From Chitinophagaceae bacterium (lineage in GTDB: Bacteria > Bacteroidota > Bacteroidia > Cytophagales > Cytophagaceae): DNA of 57,648 nt. The translations under genes were made by a program, and so were the position numbers. The stretch is taken from contig JAQBNS010000003.1 of the NCBI GenBank assembly GCA_028288405.1, forward strand, positions 1 to 57,648, in the 5' to 3' direction. The notes beneath the pieces are model-generated. The model saw only the letters and a program-made list of their open reading frames with translations. It had not been told where the DNA came from and did no database searches. Shown here piece by piece: positions 54,647 through 57,648 of this stretch. Each line of letters starts with the position of its first letter. Within the stretch, counting starts at the first letter, position 1.

Positions 54647-54988
54647 CTCCTTTTCCAATACCGAATCAATCATCATATTTGCCAACGACAAAATCAATCC
54701 AAATACCAAGGCAGACCAAAAGCCTCCTACGTTAAATCCTGTTACCAGATAATCGGTCAATAAAATCATCAAGGCATTAATCACCAGCAAAAAGAGACCT
54801 AAGGTAAAGATAGTAATGGGTATCGTCAGAATGGTTAGAATAGGCTTTAGGGATACATTTAATAAGGACAATACGATCACCACTACCAATGCCGTCTGCC
54901 AGGTATCTATTTTCACAAAAGAAAGTAATCGACCCGCCAACAGCACCACCAGTAAGTTGAACAATAATTTAATCAGCAGTTTTTTCAT
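54644..54988 (-). CDS. Phage-holin-family (superfamily IV) membrane protein
   Basis: 114 residues, four hydrophobic spans, with LLFNLLVVLLAGRLL at the start, LLNVSLKPILTILTIPITIF in the middle and ALVFGLILSLANMMI at the end. This is the four-span family annotated as mycobacterial-type phage holin (formerly a membrane DUF). In chromosomes it is usually an ordinary housekeeping-like gene and no phage genes are near. Function unknown. Confidence 0.88.
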   Translation of the reverse strand: MKKLLIKLLFNLLVVLLAGRLLSFVKIDTWQTALVVVIVLSLLNVSLKPILTILTIPITIFTLGLFLLVINALMILLTDYLVTGFNVGGFWSALVFGLILSLANMMIDSVLEKE

Positions 54989-55136
54989 GTATAAGACTAA
55001 CTATACTTCAATATGTCAAGAATTGTTTATTCTTCAAAGAGAATAAATCAAAAAACATATCGTTGTTATAACGGTTTTTAACACCTATTTGGTTTTACGC
55101 CGGGCTTTTTTTATCTTAAACATCAAAGTATTGACT

Positions 55137-55283
55137 ATGAAACTAAAATACCTACTTGTCTTCGCCCTGCTTTTCAGCATAGGCTTCAGTTCTTGCCAAT
55201 CGAGCAAGTCCTCAACAGATAAGCGCATCAAAAAACAGGAAAAACACAGAAGAAAACATCCTTGTCCGCAGATTGATTGTTAA
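55137..55283 (+). CDS. Very small lipoprotein ending CPQIDC
   Basis: 48 residues from the ATG at 55137; an upstream start at 55089 would put extra residues before the signal peptide. Lipoprotein signal KYLLVFALLFSIGFSSC, with the lipidated Cys at residue 20. The mature part is short and basic (KRIKKQEKHRRKH) and ends in PCPQIDC. A second gene of the same plan follows at 55358. Function unknown. Confidence 0.75.
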   Translation: MKLKYLLVFALLFSIGFSSCQSSKSSTDKRIKKQEKHRRKHPCPQIDC

Positions 55284-55284
55284 A

Positions 55285-55310
55285 TAGTCGTTAGACGTTA
55301 GTGGTTAGTT
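55285..55310 (+). repeat. GTTAGTC heptamer array between two small lipoprotein genes
   Basis: TAGTCGTTAGACGTTAGTGG and on, starting a base after the TAA of the first lipoprotein gene. No inverse partner nearby. Confidence 0.72.
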
Positions 55311-55357
55311 ACCAGTTATGGATTACAAGTATTCATTCTAACTAATTGTTCAACGTC

Positions 55358-55519
55358 ATGAGATTAAAACAACTGTTTATATCCGTATTATTAATAAGTC
55401 TAGTATTCTCTTGTGTGAAGCGTTCTGCTACTGATATAAGAATAAGAGAAGGAAAAAGACATCAGAGCAATAACGATTGTCCAGAATTGGATTGTGGCCA
55501 TACGGGGAAGAAGAAATAA
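55358..55519 (+). CDS. Second very small lipoprotein, paralog-like (CPELDC)
   Basis: 53 residues: MRLKQLFISVLLISLVFSC gives a lipoprotein signal with Cys19, then a short basic mature part (RIREGKRHQS), the motif CPELDC and a tail GHTGKKK. Same plan as the gene at 55137: lipid anchor, basic linker, C-P-x-[IL]-D-C. The two cysteines could form a disulfide or hold a metal. Function unknown. Confidence 0.72.
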   Translation: MRLKQLFISVLLISLVFSCVKRSATDIRIREGKRHQSNNDCPELDCGHTGKKK

Positions 55520-55597
55520 GTTAGTTTAGACAAACGGTCTTACCTGATACAACATTTATTGGACTGCAAACAATTGCCTCCTTATTAAAATTAAATT

Positions 55598-55975
55598 ATG
55601 GAAATTGAAATATTCACGCTTTGCGATTATGCAGCAGACAATGGTGGTAAGCTGACGGTTGTTGGTACTTTTGATAATATAACCACTCCATCATTACCCG
55701 TCGTACAACAGCTCGGCATCGCTATTCGGTTGCGTTTTGCTGCCAAGCAAGCAGGTAATCATAAAATAGAATTAAAAATAACAGATCCAGCCAAAGTTTC
55801 TATTGCCAATATGAATGGTAACATCAATGTACCTTCTCCCGCTGAACCAATGACCTATACTTCTATCAATATGGCGTTGAATTTGGGACTAGAGATTAAA
55901 ACAAAAGGAGTATATAAAATCGAATTGCATCTTGACGATGAGTTTCAAAGTGGATTATCTTTTCTTGTAAGGTAA
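55598..55975 (+). CDS. DUF6941-like protein
   Basis: 125 residues. It starts MEIEIFTLCDYAADNGGKLT and continues VVGTFDNITTPSLP, the typical opening of the DUF6941 family. Beta-rich, soluble, no signal peptide. Function unknown. It ends at a strong terminator 23 bases after the stop. Confidence 0.82.
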   Translation: MEIEIFTLCDYAADNGGKLTVVGTFDNITTPSLPVVQQLGIAIRLRFAAKQAGNHKIELKITDPAKVSIANMNGNINVPSPAEPMTYTSINMALNLGLEIKTKGVYKIELHLDDEFQSGLSFLVR

Positions 55976-55998
55976 ACAAGAAGCAGAAACAGTATAAA

Positions 55999-56032
55999 AA
56001 AAGGCTCTTACAAATATTCGTAAGAGCCTTTT
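55999..56032. terminator. Terminator after the DUF6941-like gene
   Basis: A perfect 13-bp stem (AAAAGGCTCTTAC / GTAAGAGCCTTTT) with an 8-base loop; usable in both directions. Confidence 0.92.
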
Positions 56033-56035
56033 AAC

Positions 56036-56062
56036 TATTGACTAACCACTATCTAACGACTA
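56036..56062 (-). repeat. GTTAGTC heptamer array at the end of hisIE
   Basis: On the minus strand it begins with the TAG stop of hisIE and reads TAGTCGTTAGATAGTGGTTA. It abuts the terminator. Confidence 0.78.
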
Positions 56063-56668
56063 CTTGTGTCTCTCCTGCAACACACCCATGATCTCATCCA
56101 GCGATATATTTTTAGCTTCCAGTAAAATCAAATAGTGAAACAACAAATCAGCAGCTTCGCCTTTGAATAAATCTTTGTTGTCGTCTTTGGCTTCGATCAC
56201 TAATTCTACTGCTTCTTCCCCTACTTTCTGAGCGATCTTATTGATTCCTTTTTCAAACAAGGAAGAAGTATATGATTTTTCCGAACTGTTGTCTTTTCTA
56301 TCCTTGATCACGCTGCGCAAATGATCAATGAAGAATGTCTTGCTGTCATTTTTTTCAAACCAGCAGGTATCTGCACCCGTGTGACAAGTTGCTCCCTGAG
56401 GAACCGCTTTGATCAGCAACGTATCATTATCGCAATCGACTTTAATGTCTTTCACGATCAGAAAATGATTAGACGTTTCTCCTTTTGTCCACAGTCTTTT
56501 CTTAGAACGACTGTAGAACGTTACTTTACCTTCCGCTACCGTTTTATCGTAAGCTTCTTTGTTCATATAACCCAACATCAATACTTTGTTGGTATAAGCA
56601 TCCTGAATAATGGCAGGGACTAGTCCCTCTCCTTTATCAAAATCAATGTTTATTGCATTCGCATCCAT
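56060..56668 (-). CDS. hisIE: Bifunctional phosphoribosyl-AMP cyclohydrolase / phosphoribosyl-ATP pyrophosphatase
   Basis: 202 residues. The N-terminal HisI domain has the Mg/Zn sites C79-D80-N-D82 and C95/C102 (GATCHTGADTCWF) and the opening LVPAIIQDAYTNKVLMLGYMN. The C-terminal HisE domain has INKIAQKVGEEAVELVIEAKDD. It carries out steps 2 and 3 of histidine synthesis. No other his genes are adjacent, so it is a detached member of the pathway. Its TAG stop is the first unit of a repeat array. Confidence 0.96.
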   Translation of the reverse strand: MDANAINIDFDKGEGLVPAIIQDAYTNKVLMLGYMNKEAYDKTVAEGKVTFYSRSKKRLWTKGETSNHFLIVKDIKVDCDNDTLLIKAVPQGATCHTGADTCWFEKNDSKTFFIDHLRSVIKDRKDNSSEKSYTSSLFEKGINKIAQKVGEEAVELVIEAKDDNKDLFKGEAADLLFHYLILLEAKNISLDEIMGVLQERHK

Positions 56669-56693
56669 GCGGTAAAGATAAGAAAGTTTTTTT

Positions 56694-56724
56694 ATAGTGG
56701 TTAGTCGTTAGACGTTAGTTGTTA
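56694..56724 (+). repeat. GTTAGTC heptamer array upstream of hisIE
   Basis: TAGTGGTTAGTCGTTAGACG and on, in the hisIE leader; on that side of hisIE it is the inverse mate of the array at 56036-56062, so the gene is bracketed. Confidence 0.72.
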
Positions 56725-56778
56725 CTCCCTCAAGCCCGTCTTTTCGGATAAAAACAACATTCCCTACCTGGTCAGGGA

Positions 56779-57237
56779 TTATGAACTGCTTTTTAGCAAA
56801 GTCAACAAGCTCGAATTGAAGCTCTTTGATCTATTTCCTAAGGATTCAAAAAACTGTGCATCGAACTTTTCTATGATCTTGACAGCTTGTCTGGTAGTTT
56901 TAGTCCCATAACTTGTCAGCCCTACTGCTTTTGCCCGGGTGTCCGTATCGTGTTCCCTTCGCTTGATCAATTCTTTTCTTTCCAATGTCCTGATGATCGT
57001 AGAGGTTGTCATGGGATCAATTTTACTATGCAAGGAAAGGTCAATCTGAGTAACACTTTGCTGCTGCTTCGATAACCACAGTAAGCTAGCCAATACGACA
57101 AATTGAGGATGGGTCAGGTCAATTTGATCCAATGCTTTTTTAATTCCTCTTTGCCAAAGTGTGGTGACCTGCCAAAGCAAAAAACCGGAACTGTCTTCCG
57201 CCTGCTTGACACTAAAAGCTTTGTCTGGTTTCTTCAT
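56779..57237 (-). CDS. MarR family transcriptional regulator
   Basis: 152 residues. The winged helix is seen in HPQFVVLASLLWLSKQQQSVTQIDLS, then SKIDPMTTSTIIRTLERKELIKRREHDTDTRAKAVGLT, the wing signature of MarR proteins. It lies 9 bases downstream of an SRPBCC gene on the same strand and probably controls that operon in response to a small aromatic or similar ligand. Confidence 0.92.
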   Translation of the reverse strand: MKKPDKAFSVKQAEDSSGFLLWQVTTLWQRGIKKALDQIDLTHPQFVVLASLLWLSKQQQSVTQIDLSLHSKIDPMTTSTIIRTLERKELIKRREHDTDTRAKAVGLTSYGTKTTRQAVKIIEKFDAQFFESLGNRSKSFNSSLLTLLKSSS

Positions 57238-57246
57238 AGTTGTTGC

Positions 57247-57648
57247 TTATAATCGGGCAGCCGTTTCAATCTGTTTTTCCATATCTGCCGGCAATGCATC
57301 TACGATGCCCTGTGCCACCAATTTAATCCAAAGAAACGACAATATACCTTCCACTGACATGGTCGTTGTTATTTTGAGTCCCTCCGGTGTTTCTTCAAAC
57401 GTATGCTTACCGTACATCTTGGCCAAAGGGAATTTTGTAAAATCCGTAAAACTCTTGTTCTCCGTCGCTTCAATTAATTCGATCTTAAGTTTAGGGCCCC
57501 CTTTAGGTTTGAAGGTAAAGAAATTTCCTTTCTCGAACTTCCCCTGGAGCTCAGCAAAATCAACGCCTTCATCCCATGTAGCCCAGTTATCCACATTGGC
57601 AAACAGCTTCCATAATTGTTCTTTCGTGACTTTTTTTGTCGTGATGGA
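57247..57648 (-). CDS. SRPBCC (polyketide cyclase/START-like) protein, 5' partial
   Basis: The frame is open to the window end; the GTG at 57594 is internal and upstream codons (TKKVTKEQLWKLFANVDNWATW) continue the family pattern. A hydrophobic ligand-cup fold of the SRPBCC superfamily is indicated by the opening WKLF..V.NW..WD, FTFKPKGG and the long C-terminal helix. Ligand unknown. It is the first visible gene of an operon with the MarR regulator. Confidence 0.85.
   Translation of the reverse strand, partial: SITTKKVTKEQLWKLFANVDNWATWDEGVDFAELQGKFEKGNFFTFKPKGGPKLKIELIEATENKSFTDFTKFPLAKMYGKHTFEETPEGLKITTTMSVEGILSFLWIKLVAQGIVDALPADMEKQIETAARL

Noticed and set aside
54644..54988. Prophage marker
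   Set aside because: The holin-like family name is misleading; no phage structural, lysis or integrase genes are nearby.

Overview
The window is a piece of a Bacteroidota chromosome. This is suggested by a giant SprB-repeat protein with a type IX (type B) sorting tail, an exosortase K / MSEP-CTERM pair, a CusA-TolC fusion, long class II IlvC, weak Shine-Dalgarno sites, and promoters of the TAnnTTTG type. The gene mix resembles gliding Cytophaga- or Chitinophaga-like bacteria; I do not assign a species. There are no rRNA genes, no CRISPR array, no complete insertion sequence and no phage block; one tRNA-Arg(CCG) is present.

Layout. 1-4323: 3' end of a surface adhesin. 4331-13760: acyl-CoA reductase and ferredoxin, pgk, a minus-strand run (LolD-like ATPase, serine hydrolase, recQ, 2-hydroxyacid dehydrogenase) and sucC. 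13880-18510: small independent genes (Pr6Pr membrane protein, FMN reductase, CorA, TspO, PH-domain protein, tpx, GxxExxY protein). 18518-23030: beta-carbonic anhydrase with SulP, ilvC, tRNA. 23183-30000: accessory stretch with a HEPN/MNT pair, a 17-residue-repeat protein beside a PAS-LuxR regulator, a broken Crp/Fnr copy, a lipoprotein, an intact Crp/Fnr and an AhpD-like gene. 29433-31568: TetR-small protein-MFS operon. 32017-39302: a membrane-protein cluster with its own winged-helix regulator, ending in DgkA, exosortase K and its MSEP-CTERM substrate. 39362-46162: response regulator and heavy-metal efflux genes. 46289-50137: prpD-prpB-prpC for propionate by the methylcitrate cycle. 50369-57648: prenyl synthase, L,D-transpeptidase, YajQ, PhoH, holin-like protein, two tiny lipoproteins, hisIE, and a MarR/SRPBCC pair cut by the window end.

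The most unusual material lies between the genes. Many intergenic stretches hold short arrays with a 7-base period, in several unrelated sequence themes (GTTAGTC, GAGGAGC, TGAAAAC, GTGAGAT, CAGTGAA). They are often paired as inverted repeats around a terminator and begin at, or inside, the stop codon of the preceding gene. Other repeat families are present too: a palindromic CCCCTAAAGGGG type, a GGGCRTG...CAYGC element with compensatory changes at its ends, and a GGACCCTGC inverted repeat. Two ACTTTG-N5-CAAAGT palindromes mark the likely operators of the winged-helix regulator in the exosortase cluster.

All functional calls come from reading motifs and context; no database search was run.
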